Assembly: GCA_026416095.1 (NCBI GenBank)
Contig: JAOAFV010000013.1
Location: 1-64,000, forward strand
DNA length: 64,000 bases
Source of the DNA: Bacteroidales bacterium
GTDB lineage: Bacteria; Bacteroidota; Bacteroidia; Bacteroidales; GWA2-32-17
Direction: 5' to 3'
This document shows positions 28,055-36,404 of this stretch, piece by piece; the first letter of the stretch is position 1; each line of letters starts with the position of its first letter. Made by a program: the position numbers and the translations under genes. A model generated the notes under the pieces. It ran no database searches and was not told the DNA's origin. It saw only the letters and a program-made list of their open reading frames with translations.

Positions 28055-28851
28055 TGAGAGTTAATGAAAAAAATATTTTGAATATATTATTAAGTAAAGA
28101 ATTCTGGTTGTTGTCGCTTATTTTTGCTTATAGAGAATTAAAAATTAAATTCGCACAAACTCGCTTACATTACTTTTGGGTAATTTTACCACCAATTATG
28201 GGTTTTGTTATTACAACTTTTTTCTTCGGACGTTTATTTAAAATAAGTAAAGATATAGAATATTATAACATATATGCTTATTTAGGAATGATGACTTGGT
28301 ATTATATTTCTTACTTGTTTTTGTATTCAAGTACTTCTCTTATTCAGAATCAGGATATAATACAAAAATCGAATGTTTATCGTCTTGTTTTTCCTATGGC
28401 AAAAGTTTTTATGGGACTTATCGATTTGTTTTGTTGGATATTTGGAGCATTTGTTATTTCATTTATATATGGTATTAAAATTAACTTTGGTATTTTTACT
28501 TTAGTTTATACAATTCCGCTTCATATAATTACTGGTTTAACTTTTGGTCTTATTATATTATTGTTTTCTGTTAAATATAGAGACATTTACCAGATTGTGC
28601 CGTATATCATAAGTATAATTATGATTGTTACTCCAATATTTTATCATCCTTATATGATACCAGAATACCTTAGAATATTTTTACATCTTAATCCAATAGC
28701 AGGTGTTATTGAGCTTTACCGATCAGCTTTTCTTGATGGTACATATCCTATAAAAAACTTTACTTTAAGTTTTATAATTCTAATTTTATTATTTATAGTT
28801 GTATTGCTTATCTTTCATAAAAAGGAAAAACAAATAGCTGAATACGTTTAA
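28054..28851 (+). CDS. wzm: ABC-2 type polysaccharide export permease (Wzm-like)
   Basis: This 265-residue inner-membrane protein has six hydrophobic segments and the ABC-2 (RfbA/KpsM) pattern: LIFAYRELKIKFAQTRLHYFWV at the start, and HLNPIAGVIELYRSAFLDG near the C end. It should form the channel that moves a lipid-linked glycan, such as O-antigen, across the inner membrane. The start is taken at ATG 28054, which overlaps the preceding stop as TGATG. The ATPase gene overlaps its stop as TAATG. The symbol is by family only. Confidence 0.9.
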   Translation: MRVNEKNILNILLSKEFWLLSLIFAYRELKIKFAQTRLHYFWVILPPIMGFVITTFFFGRLFKISKDIEYYNIYAYLGMMTWYYISYLFLYSSTSLIQNQDIIQKSNVYRLVFPMAKVFMGLIDLFCWIFGAFVISFIYGIKINFGIFTLVYTIPLHIITGLTFGLIILLFSVKYRDIYQIVPYIISIIMIVTPIFYHPYMIPEYLRIFLHLNPIAGVIELYRSAFLDGTYPIKNFTLSFIILILLFIVVLLIFHKKEKQIAEYV

Positions 28852-30059
28852 TGGAAGAAAAAGAAGTTATAGTGGTTTGTAATCTCTCTAAGTATTATGA
28901 ACTAACTACCTTTAAACAAAGCTTTTTTCGTTCACTCGTAAGTAGAAAAGAAAAGTTTAAGGCTTTAAATGACGTAAGTTTTAAAATAAACAGAAACGAA
29001 ATTGTTGGAATTACTGGGCCTAATGGAAGTGGTAAAACAACTTTACTAAAAATATTGGCTGGAATAATTCCATACGACGAAGGCACTATAAAAATAAAAG
29101 GCAAAATAACCGCATTGCTTTCTTCAGGTCTTGGTTTTCATAAAGATCTTACAGGCTATGATAATATTCTTATTTATGCAAAATCGCTTGGAATTCCTAC
29201 GAAGGTAATAAGAGAAAACATACATAAGATACTTGAATTTTCGGAAATTGGAAAATTTTTATATGAACCTATAAAACGCTATTCAAGTGGCATGCTCGAT
29301 CGATTATCGTTTTCGGTAGTGCAATTTATAAATTCAGAAATCGTGTTATTTGACGAAGTGTTTTCTTTTAGCGATGTATCGTTCCAAAATAAAATAAATA
29401 ATTATATTAAAGAATTCTCAAAAAACAAAACAATAATTATTGTTACACATAAGTTAAATGTATTAATAAATTTATGCGATAGAGTTATCGTTTTGTATAA
29501 AGGGAATAAAATTGCCGACGATATTCCTTTGTATGCGTTGAATACTTATTATAAACATATTAATTTAAACTTATATGACAACTTTCAATATAAATGTCCC
29601 GAAATTAATTTCGATCCGCCTTTTAATTTTAATGGTTTTAAAGTTTTTAAATGTTATATTGTAGAATGTTTAAGTAATGGAGAAGAAGTAAGAAAACAAA
29701 ATAGTATTTTTTCTAATCAATTTTATTTGTGTATAGTTTCTGAGATTTTAACTACAAATGCTGAATTGTCGATAGGATACATAATTATGGATAGTATGAA
29801 TAACCGCTTAACGTTGTTTTATTTGGATACTAGCACAATAAAAATAAAGTATAACGAGAAAACAACAGTAAAAGCAAAATTAAATTCAAAAATATTTTCT
29901 AATGGTTTATTTAAAATTCAACCATTTATTGTTAACTTAGTTAGTGGAAAATTTATATTTTTAGATTCAGAAATTTTTTTCGTTATCAATAGCGAAGAAA
30001 AAAAATTGTCTGATGTGGTTTATTTTCCATTTAATTTAAATGTTGAATGGAGTGTGTAA
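28851..30059 (+). CDS. wzt: ABC transporter ATP-binding protein, polysaccharide export (Wzt-like)
   Basis: This 402-residue ATPase partner of the preceding permease has Walker A GPNGSGKTT at about residue 60, the signature YSSGMLDRLSFS, Walker B IVLFDEVFSFSD and a His switch in VTHK. These are the family features of O-antigen and teichoic acid exporters. The C-terminal part (about 245-402) is a beta-rich domain in the position of the Wzt carbohydrate-binding domain, which selects the finished glycan. A run of 17 A residues lies just after the stop. The sugar and the cell-surface polymer cannot be told from this window. Confidence 0.93.
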   Translation: MEEKEVIVVCNLSKYYELTTFKQSFFRSLVSRKEKFKALNDVSFKINRNEIVGITGPNGSGKTTLLKILAGIIPYDEGTIKIKGKITALLSSGLGFHKDLTGYDNILIYAKSLGIPTKVIRENIHKILEFSEIGKFLYEPIKRYSSGMLDRLSFSVVQFINSEIVLFDEVFSFSDVSFQNKINNYIKEFSKNKTIIIVTHKLNVLINLCDRVIVLYKGNKIADDIPLYALNTYYKHINLNLYDNFQYKCPEINFDPPFNFNGFKVFKCYIVECLSNGEEVRKQNSIFSNQFYLCIVSEILTTNAELSIGYIIMDSMNNRLTLFYLDTSTIKIKYNEKTTVKAKLNSKIFSNGLFKIQPFIVNLVSGKFIFLDSEIFFVINSEEKKLSDVVYFPFNLNVEWSV

Positions 30060-30136
30060 AAAAAAAAAAAAAAAGAATTTAAACCTTTGTATGTGTTTTA
30101 ATGTCAAAGAAAATGAAATTTAAAAATTTATAGATT

Positions 30137-30586
30137 ATGAAAACTTTAAAATTATTGTTAGGGGTAACTTTAATGTATTGCCTTAGTTTTAACAATGTTT
30201 ACTCTCAGCCAAGTTGTGAAAGTAAAAAAGAACATAAGTGTTGTAATTTAACTCAAATAATTCCTAATTTAACTGATGAACAGAAAAAGAAAATAGAACA
30301 AACACAAGTTAACTATTTAAAAGAAATTCAACCAATTGAAGATCAATTACATGAAAAACAGGTACGTTTAAAATCTTTAAGAAATGCAAATGCTAGTGAA
30401 CAAGAAATAAATAAGACTATAGATGAAATTACTTCTCTTGAGAATCAGATTATGAAAAAGCGAGAAGCATATTATAAAGCGATAAGTCTTATTTTAACTG
30501 ATGATCAAAAAGTTTATTTTAGGAAACATTGTAACGATGCTGGAAAAGCGTGTTGTAAAAAAAAGATGGGTAAAAATTGTAAATAA
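30137..30586 (+). CDS. Spy/CpxP-like periplasmic protein with terminal cysteine clusters
   Basis: This 149-residue secreted protein has a signal peptide (1-23, cut near VYSQ) and a helical LTxxQ-type core. LTDEQKKKIEQ (about 46-56) and LTDDQKVYF (about 121-129) mark the two conserved repeats of Spy/CpxP/ZraP-like periplasmic chaperones or metal sensors. The mature protein has cysteines at both ends: 27, 35 and 36 near the N end, and 132, 139, 140 and 148 near the C end. This suggests disulfides or metal binding. The gene follows the exporter by 77 bases and faces the minus-strand operon. Confidence 0.85.
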   Translation: MKTLKLLLGVTLMYCLSFNNVYSQPSCESKKEHKCCNLTQIIPNLTDEQKKKIEQTQVNYLKEIQPIEDQLHEKQVRLKSLRNANASEQEINKTIDEITSLENQIMKKREAYYKAISLILTDDQKVYFRKHCNDAGKACCKKKMGKNCK

Positions 30587-30639
30587 ACTTTAAGCTTTTT
30601 GAACAAGCTCAGAAAAACATTAGGAAGTAAGTTGTTTTT

Positions 30640-31245
30640 TTATAAATAAAGAATGCTTTCTTTACCACAGTTAAAGAGTAGATCGATAATTGATAAGTCT
30701 TGAATAAAATTAAATCTATCTGAAAATGTTTGAATGTATTTTTTAAATTCTGTATTTATGAATGGCATATTTTTTTTTGAGAAGCTAAGGCGATAGTCAT
30801 TTATGTTGTTACAATCTGGTTTAATAAAATGTTCAGAAAATATTATTTCTTTTTGTAAGTTTAAAATTTCAAGTATTTTGAATAGAATCTCAATGTTTAA
30901 ATCGAAAAGAAATTTAGGCTTTTTTAAAAGAATTTTAAAAAAAATATCTGAATAAAACAAAAAGTAAGGGCTTTTACCGTAAGCCGATTTTATTGCATTT
31001 ATGTGATTATTAACCCAGTTAGTTTTATAATTTATTTCAATATCTTTAATTTTTTTATTTAGTGGGTGAGTTACAGGCACTATTAATTTTTGTATTCCGT
31101 TAGCACTTAAAATAAAACAACGATTTCTTATTGTTTGTCTTTGAAATGTTTCGTTTGCTTCTATTATTACTTTTGACGAATTTTTAATTACAATAAAATA
31201 CGAAATAGGTGGAAAATAAGAAGCAAAAAGTATAGAACTATTCAT
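30640..31245 (-). CDS. WbqC family protein
   Basis: This 201-residue protein matches the WbqC family. The N-terminal segment SSILFASYFPPISYFIVI, the QRQTIRNRC stretch and the TNWVNNHINAIKSAYGKSPYFLFY motif are characteristic. WbqC-like proteins are found near surface polysaccharide and lipoprotein genes, and their enzymatic role is not established. It is the last gene of the minus-strand run from thrS and overlaps the methyltransferase by 8 bases. WbqC following the signal peptidase genes is a familiar arrangement in Bacteroidota. Confidence 0.9.
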   Translation of the reverse strand: MNSSILFASYFPPISYFIVIKNSSKVIIEANETFQRQTIRNRCFILSANGIQKLIVPVTHPLNKKIKDIEINYKTNWVNNHINAIKSAYGKSPYFLFYSDIFFKILLKKPKFLFDLNIEILFKILEILNLQKEIIFSEHFIKPDCNNINDYRLSFSKKNMPFINTEFKKYIQTFSDRFNFIQDLSIIDLLFNCGKESILYL

Positions 31246-32011
31246 TTTTTGATCCTATGTAAATTATCTCACTTGCGTCGAGTACAAAGAACCTAACGTC
31301 TTCTTCTGAAAGTTCACTAATGTAATTAACTTCATCTACTATAAATCCTACACTTTTCAAACGTAGGGGGTAATCTTTTCCATATATTCTAACGTGATCG
31401 TATTGGCCATAAAAAACTTCTCTTTCCTTGGCGGTTGTTATAGATTTATTTTCGTAAGTTTTTTCGTAGCTATAATTAATAGGAACTTGCAAAATAGCAA
31501 ATCCTTTAGGTTTAAGAACACGAAATAATTCGCTCATTGCTTTAATGTCGTCGTCAATATGTTCAAGTACATGATTGCATATTATAATATCGAATTCGTT
31601 ATTGCTAAACGGAAGGCTTCTTATATCGGCTTTAATTTCGGCAAGGGGAGAAAATAAGTCGCAAGTAATATAGTGTAAATTAGTTAATTTTTTAAATCTA
31701 TTAATAAAGGGTTGTTCAGGAGCAACATGTAATACTTTCAAATTCTCATTAAAAAAACGAGTTTTATTTTTCAAGTATAACCAAATTAACCTATGACGTT
31801 CCAAACTAAAACAAGCAGGACAAAGACGATTGTTTCTGAAATTTTTTCCATAACCATAAGGTAAAAACTTTCTAGCGGTAAAATTGCAAATGGGGCATTT
31901 AAATTTTTTCCCAATGTAAAAATACTTTATTACTGGCATTATTATTTTGCTTACTTTTAATAGGGTAGGGCGATCTAGGTATTTAAGAATAAACTTTATA
32001 ATTTTACTCAT
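31238..32011 (-). CDS. SAM-dependent methyltransferase with N-terminal zinc ribbon
   Basis: This is a 257-residue protein. A zinc ribbon (CPIC at about 39-42, CPAC at about 66-69) is followed by a class I methyltransferase domain of the Methyltransf_11 type. The SAM-binding region around LKVLHVAPEQPF is followed by D-I-R-S-L-P-F, then CNHVLEHIDDD and LKPKGFAILQVP. The substrate is unknown. It lies between the inactive signal peptidase paralogue and wbqC, with spacings of 3 bases and an overlap of 8. Confidence 0.9.
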   Translation of the reverse strand: MSKIIKFILKYLDRPTLLKVSKIIMPVIKYFYIGKKFKCPICNFTARKFLPYGYGKNFRNNRLCPACFSLERHRLIWLYLKNKTRFFNENLKVLHVAPEQPFINRFKKLTNLHYITCDLFSPLAEIKADIRSLPFSNNEFDIIICNHVLEHIDDDIKAMSELFRVLKPKGFAILQVPINYSYEKTYENKSITTAKEREVFYGQYDHVRIYGKDYPLRLKSVGFIVDEVNYISELSEEDVRFFVLDASEIIYIGSKNE

Positions 32012-32014
32012 CTA

Positions 32015-33022
32015 TTAAAATAACGTATAAATGTTAAACACTTTTCCTATAACTTTACCAATTATGTGGGTTTCGGGTAAAAATCCCCATCGTCGGCTAT
32101 CATTGGAACGATCGCGATTGTCGTCGAGAACAAAATAATAATTGTATTTAAAAGTATAATAAGTGCTTATTGTATCGTTAATTATAAAAATAGTATCATT
32201 TACAATTTCTAAATTATTCTTTTCGTATAATTCAATAATTTTTCGGTAGAGATATATGTTATATTTATTGAGTTTAACAGTTTGGTTTTTTTTAGGAATA
32301 ACTATTGTTTCATAAAAATCGAAGGAGCTACTATTATAAGGGCTATGTGGAAATAATGATATATATTTATTATCTCTTTTTTTGTATTGGGTTGAGAATA
32401 AACTTATAGATTTTATTTCGCTACATGTATCTAACACTTTCGACAAATAAATAGGAATGAAGCAGTCGTATCCTTTTTCTGATAATTTATAATATTCTCT
32501 TATGTTAAATTTTCTAAAAATTGTTGTATCATTTTTTCTTAAGACTATTCGATAGTTAAAGTTAACAGTACTTGGACATTCAAGTAATTTTCTGTTTACA
32601 AAAATTTCTTTATTATATATTGTAAAAGTATCACCCGGAAGTGCTACACACCTTGATATTCTTTGAGTTTTTTTATCAATTGGTTTATCTTGTTCTATTG
32701 GATAGTTGAATAATAATATGTCGTTATGTTTTATGCTTTTAATGTTAATTCTTACATAGGGTAATTGAATAAAATCTAGGTATGACTTTGATTTAGTAAA
32801 TGGTATGTATTGGTGAGTAAAAGGTATTGTTAATAAAGTAATTGGTAAGCGAGGTCCTGGAGTTATCTTATATATTAGTAAAACATCGCCATTAGAATAA
32901 GTTGAATTCATTCTATGATCTGAGTTAATATATATATCGAACAAAAATATTTTAATAAGTATTATTATCAAAAGAGCTATGATAAATTGATAAAACCATA
33001 ATTTTATTCTTTTTTTTACCAT
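32015..33022 (-). CDS. Signal peptidase I paralogue lacking catalytic Ser and Lys
   Basis: This 335-residue protein is clearly homologous to the signal peptidase just upstream. It has one N-terminal membrane helix (about 10-30), the GDVLLIYKITPGPRLPITLL segment, SRCVALPGDTF, and the C-terminal DDNRDRSNDSRRWGFLP box. Aligned on the conserved Met and GD, the nucleophile Ser is Arg37 (HRMNSTYSNGD) and the general base Lys is Ser123 (RISRCVALPGD). Both changes are clear in the DNA (AGA and TCA), while the fold-defining motifs are kept. It should not cleave by the Ser/Lys mechanism and may be a scaffold, a regulator or a pore partner. Its start overlaps the lepB stop by 7 bases. Confidence 0.92.
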   Translation of the reverse strand: MVKKRIKLWFYQFIIALLIIILIKIFLFDIYINSDHRMNSTYSNGDVLLIYKITPGPRLPITLLTIPFTHQYIPFTKSKSYLDFIQLPYVRINIKSIKHNDILLFNYPIEQDKPIDKKTQRISRCVALPGDTFTIYNKEIFVNRKLLECPSTVNFNYRIVLRKNDTTIFRKFNIREYYKLSEKGYDCFIPIYLSKVLDTCSEIKSISLFSTQYKKRDNKYISLFPHSPYNSSSFDFYETIVIPKKNQTVKLNKYNIYLYRKIIELYEKNNLEIVNDTIFIINDTISTYYTFKYNYYFVLDDNRDRSNDSRRWGFLPETHIIGKVIGKVFNIYTLF

Positions 33023-34410
33023 GAAGAGTCAACAATTTTAAATAATCTTTTAAATCGTATATTATTAGGAAATGATTTATCTTTATCGAGCGATAGCCAT
33101 ATAAATAATGGTGTACCTACAATATGATCTTCTGGTACAAAACCCCAAAATCTGCTATCTTGTGAGTTATGTCGGTTATCTCCCATCATGAAATAGTAAT
33201 TCATTTTAAAAGTATACCTGTCTGTTTCTTTCCCATTAATAAATATTTTACCATTAATTACATTTAGTTTGTTATTTTCGTAGACTTCAATTATTCTTTG
33301 GAATATCGGAAGATTTTTTAATGTTAATTTAACAGTTGCTCCTTTTTTTGGTACCCAAATAGGACCAAAATTATCTCTGTTGTAGCTTATAGTACTATCT
33401 TGCGGAAAAACATTTTCACGCTCTTTAATCTCATAAAGTTTTACGGAGATAACATTAGGGTAAGTTTTAATAATATTTACTTGTTTTTTTGTAAGCGGTA
33501 TTATATAATGTATAGTAAATGTATTTGTAAGAGAATCGTAAACTTGATATTGAGTAGAAAGAGCGAATTGAATATCGTCGTTTGAAATGCCTATCCGTTG
33601 TAAGTTTCTTGTGTTTAGAGGTAATCCGTTTGTAATTACTTCATAATTAAATTGCATATGTTCAAAGTGCTTTTGTGGTTTACCATTAATGTAAACTTGT
33701 GCATGTCTTATTTCGATTGTATCGCCTGGTATTGCCACACATCGTTTTATATAGTTCTCTTTTTTGTCTACAGGTCTAACAACAATTTCGCCAAAGTTTA
33801 ATTTATCGTTCCATACTCTATTTCTACCATAAATTCTGCATAATTCGTAATAACTTTCGGCTTGTCTTTTTATAGCAACAGTATCGCCTTCTGGAAAATT
33901 AAATACTACAAGGTCGTTGCGCTGAATTTCTCTTATCCCTTTTAACCGCTTATAAGGCCATTTTATCCATTCTACAAACGATTTAGCAGATTCGCTAAAT
34001 GGCATTGTATGGTGCACAAAAGGGAACGACAAAGGTGTCATTGGTACTCGTGGCCCGTATAAATATTTGCTTACAAATAAATAATCGCCTACAAGTAATG
34101 TTTTTTCCATCGAAGAGGTAGGAATTGTATATGCTTCTATTAAAAATATTCTGATTAACGAAGCTGCAATAACTGCAAATATTATGGCATCGATCCACTC
34201 TATTATTTTACTTGGTTTTTTCCCTCGCTTTTTCCAAGGTGTCCAATTTACTTTTTTTGTAATGTAGTAATCAAAAATTATAGGTACTCCAAGAAAAAAC
34301 CAATAATTTTCTAACCATATAACCCAAAGTACGTAAATTAATAGAGCAATTATAAACTTTACCCATTTATTCTTAAAAAAGTTTTTAATGTTTGTTATAA
34401 ATTGTTTCAT
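33016..34410 (-). CDS. lepB: Signal peptidase I
   Basis: This 464-residue membrane protease removes signal peptides from exported proteins on the periplasmic side of the inner membrane. The N end has membrane helices at about 18-45 and 74-92. The catalytic Ser100 lies in PTSSMEKTL and Lys222 in YIKRCVAIPGD. The GDNRHNSQDSRFWGFVP box is near the C end. The domain between Lys222 and that box is longer than in E. coli LepB, which is usual in this phylum. It lies between dapB (11 bases) and the inactive paralogue (overlap). Confidence 0.96.
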   Translation of the reverse strand: MKQFITNIKNFFKNKWVKFIIALLIYVLWVIWLENYWFFLGVPIIFDYYITKKVNWTPWKKRGKKPSKIIEWIDAIIFAVIAASLIRIFLIEAYTIPTSSMEKTLLVGDYLFVSKYLYGPRVPMTPLSFPFVHHTMPFSESAKSFVEWIKWPYKRLKGIREIQRNDLVVFNFPEGDTVAIKRQAESYYELCRIYGRNRVWNDKLNFGEIVVRPVDKKENYIKRCVAIPGDTIEIRHAQVYINGKPQKHFEHMQFNYEVITNGLPLNTRNLQRIGISNDDIQFALSTQYQVYDSLTNTFTIHYIIPLTKKQVNIIKTYPNVISVKLYEIKERENVFPQDSTISYNRDNFGPIWVPKKGATVKLTLKNLPIFQRIIEVYENNKLNVINGKIFINGKETDRYTFKMNYYFMMGDNRHNSQDSRFWGFVPEDHIVGTPLFIWLSLDKDKSFPNNIRFKRLFKIVDSSW

Positions 34411-34421
34411 GATAAAATTAT

Positions 34422-35168
34422 TTATAAAGAAGAGATCAAATCTTCAATAGTTTTTATGCCTTTTTTGTCTTTGATGTAGTGTGCAGCTAAAATTGCTCCT
34501 TCGGCAAAGATCTTTCTGTTAAGTGCTATGTGTTTTAATGTAATTGTATCGTTTAGAGAAGAAAACTTTACTTCGTGAACGCCAACAAAATTATTTTTTC
34601 TATAAGAAGCAATAGTAATAGAATCATTAAACTTATTATAGTTCTCATCGAAACCTTTATTGAGTATAGAGTAATGTTTTTTATATTTGTTTGAATTTGC
34701 TGTAATTAAGTTTGCAATAAACAATGCTGTACCACTTGGGTAATCTATTTTTTGCTCGTGATGGGTTTCTGTTAGTGTTATACTATATTTTTCTGAAAGT
34801 TTATTCATTATGCATATAGATTTTTCGATAATTTGCTTAAATAAATAAACACCTATGCTAAAATTTGGCCCGTAAAAAAGAGCCCCATTATATTTTTTAC
34901 ATTCTTGTTTAATAAAGTCGATTTTATCGTACCATCCGGTGGTTCCACATACAATAGGAACATTTTGCTGAAAACAAGCTATTATGTTATCAACAGCGGT
35001 ATTAGGGGTTGTAAATTCTATAGCTACATCGATGTTTTTTTCCTTTAAATTATTAATATCGTTTTTATTTGCAATATCTATTATTAATGTTACATTAATA
35101 TGGTAATCAGGAGCAAGCTGATGAATCAACTTGCCCATCTTACCATATCCAATAAGAGCAACATTCAT
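34422..35168 (-). CDS. dapB: 4-hydroxy-tetrahydrodipicolinate reductase
   Basis: This 248-residue NAD(P)H-dependent enzyme makes tetrahydrodipicolinate on the way to meso-diaminopimelate and lysine. The dinucleotide site VALIGYGKMGKLI, the CGTTGWYD motif and the substrate-binding ETHHEQKIDYPSGTA segment (with the catalytic His pair) are all present. The start is taken at ATG 35168, because the two extra codons upstream begin with TTG. It follows rplT by 26 bases and links peptidoglycan supply to the ribosomal operon. Confidence 0.96.
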   Translation of the reverse strand: MNVALIGYGKMGKLIHQLAPDYHINVTLIIDIANKNDINNLKEKNIDVAIEFTTPNTAVDNIIACFQQNVPIVCGTTGWYDKIDFIKQECKKYNGALFYGPNFSIGVYLFKQIIEKSICIMNKLSEKYSITLTETHHEQKIDYPSGTALFIANLITANSNKYKKHYSILNKGFDENYNKFNDSITIASYRKNNFVGVHEVKFSSLNDTITLKHIALNRKIFAEGAILAAHYIKDKKGIKTIEDLISSL

Positions 35169-35194
35169 TGGCAAAAAAAAGAATGTATTAATTT

Positions 35195-35548
35195 TTAAAC
35201 ACCTGCTTTTACTTTGTTGACGAGTTCTTTGAAAGTATCGGGGTTATTCATTGCAAGGTCGGCTAAGACTTTTCGGTTGATTAGAATATTACTTTTTCGT
35301 AATGCTCCCATAAATTTTGAATATGATAAGCCTTCTTCTCTACATGCAGCATTTATACGTTGGATCCATAGTGCTCTAAAATCTCTTTTCTTTAACTTAC
35401 GTCCAACGTATGCATGAGTTTGCCCTTTTTCCCAAATATTTTTTGCAACAGTCCAAACATTCTTTGCCGAAAGAAAATACCCTTTACAACGTTTTAAAAT
35501 TTTTTTTCTTCTTTTTCTTGATTTTACAGAATTAACAGACCTTGGCAT
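35195..35548 (-). CDS. rplT: Large ribosomal subunit protein bL20
   Basis: This 117-residue protein has the usual length of L20 and its strongly basic N end ([19 protein letters not shown]), followed by [12 protein letters not shown] and [13 protein letters not shown]20 binds early to 23S rRNA and is known in several bacteria to repress its own operon by binding the mRNA. A large nested hairpin ends 16 bases before its ATG (35565-35609) and may serve such control here. Confidence 0.98.
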   Translation of the reverse strand: MPRSVNSVKSRKRRKKILKRCKGYFLSAKNVWTVAKNIWEKGQTHAYVGRKLKKRDFRALWIQRINAACREEGLSYSKFMGALRKSNILINRKVLADLAMNNPDTFKELVNKVKAGV

Positions 35549-35564
35549 ATTCTTTTTATTTTAT

Positions 35565-35609
35565 GATTATTTAGCGTCAGCATTGCTGATCTTTATATGC
35601 TAAATAATC
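35565..35609 (-). promoter_or_regulatory. Nested hairpin between rpmI and rplT (putative mRNA control element)
   Basis: On the mRNA strand, the perfect 11-bp outer stem GATTATTTAGC / GCTAAATAATC encloses an inner stem TCAGC / GCTGA with an AAT loop. The internal loop is lopsided: nine bases (ATATAAAGA) on the 5' side and one on the 3' side. It fills most of the 72-base gap and ends 16 bases before the rplT start. There is no T run after it, so it is not a standard terminator. Its place suggests L20 autocontrol or RNA processing; that is inference. Confidence 0.7.
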
Positions 35610-35620
35610 AAGTTAAACTC

Positions 35621-35818
35621 TTATTTTAAACACAATAATTTTTTAACGCTTTTAATATTGCTTTTATCTACCATGGTAAAGTGGCCTAATTTTCTTTTTC
35701 TTTTTTTAGATTTTTTAGTCAAAATGTGGCTCTTATAAGCTTGTTTTCTTGTAATTTTTCCACTACCTGTAATTTTAAATCTTTTTTTTGCTCCAGAATT
35801 TGTTTTTAGCTTTGGCAT
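35621..35818 (-). CDS. rpmI: Large ribosomal subunit protein bL35
   Basis: This 65-residue basic protein begins [21 protein letters not shown] and contains [14 protein letters not shown], as in L35. It lies between infC (17 bases) and rplT (72 bases), in the conserved infC-rpmI-rplT order. Confidence 0.98.
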   Translation of the reverse strand: MPKLKTNSGAKKRFKITGSGKITRKQAYKSHILTKKSKKRKRKLGHFTMVDKSNIKSVKKLLCLK

Positions 35819-35835
35819 TGTTTTATAATTTTAAA

Positions 35836-36390
35836 TTAATTTTTTTTCTTTTGAAGAGGAGTAAGTATTACTATCATTCTTTTCCCATCGAGTTTAGGTT
35901 CCTGTTCTACTTTAGCATACTCTGCTAAATCGTTAATGAATCTGCGAAGAAGCTGTTCTCCTTGTTCTGTGTACATGATTGAGCGTCCTTTAAAGAATAC
36001 ATAAGCTTTCACTTTAGCGCCATCTTGTAAAAAATTAATTGCGTGTTTTAGTTTAAAATTGTAATCATGGTCATCGGTATTAGGTCCAAATCTAATTTCT
36101 TTTACAATAATCTTAGCACTTTTAGCTTTTATTTCTTTTTGTCGTTGTTTTTGCTGATATATATATTTTTGATAATCTAGTATTTTACAAACTGGTGGGT
36201 TTACTTGTGAGCTTATGAGCACCAAATCTAATTCCATTTCTTCGGCTAATTTTAAAGCATCTTCTATTTTATAAATTCCAGGATTTGGAATATTATCACC
36301 CACCAAGCGTACTTCTTTTGCTTTTATATTATAATTGGCGGGATGTTGTTCTTCTAATTCGTTTTGTATTTGTTTCTTTTTTGAATGCAT
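35836..36390 (-). CDS. infC: Translation initiation factor IF-3
   Basis: This 184-residue factor binds the 30S subunit and checks the initiator tRNA. It has the N-terminal domain ([29 protein letters not shown]), a basic linker, and the C-terminal domain ([31 protein letters not shown]). It starts with ATG. An in-frame stop lies directly before the start, so the ATT initiation used by E. coli infC is not used here. GGAG lies 8 bases upstream as a plausible ribosome site. It follows thrS by 14 bases. Confidence 0.98.
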   Translation of the reverse strand: MHSKKKQIQNELEEQHPANYNIKAKEVRLVGDNIPNPGIYKIEDALKLAEEMELDLVLISSQVNPPVCKILDYQKYIYQQKQRQKEIKAKSAKIIVKEIRFGPNTDDHDYNFKLKHAINFLQDGAKVKAYVFFKGRSIMYTEQGEQLLRRFINDLAEYAKVEQEPKLDGKRMIVILTPLQKKKN

Positions 36391-36404
36391 TTAATATTAC
36401 TCCT

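Noticed and set aside
30058..30074. A run of 17 A after the Wzt-like gene, considered as a phase-variable tract.
   Set aside because: It lies after the stop codon and 60 bases before the next start, so length change would not alter a reading frame. It may also be a sequencing artefact.
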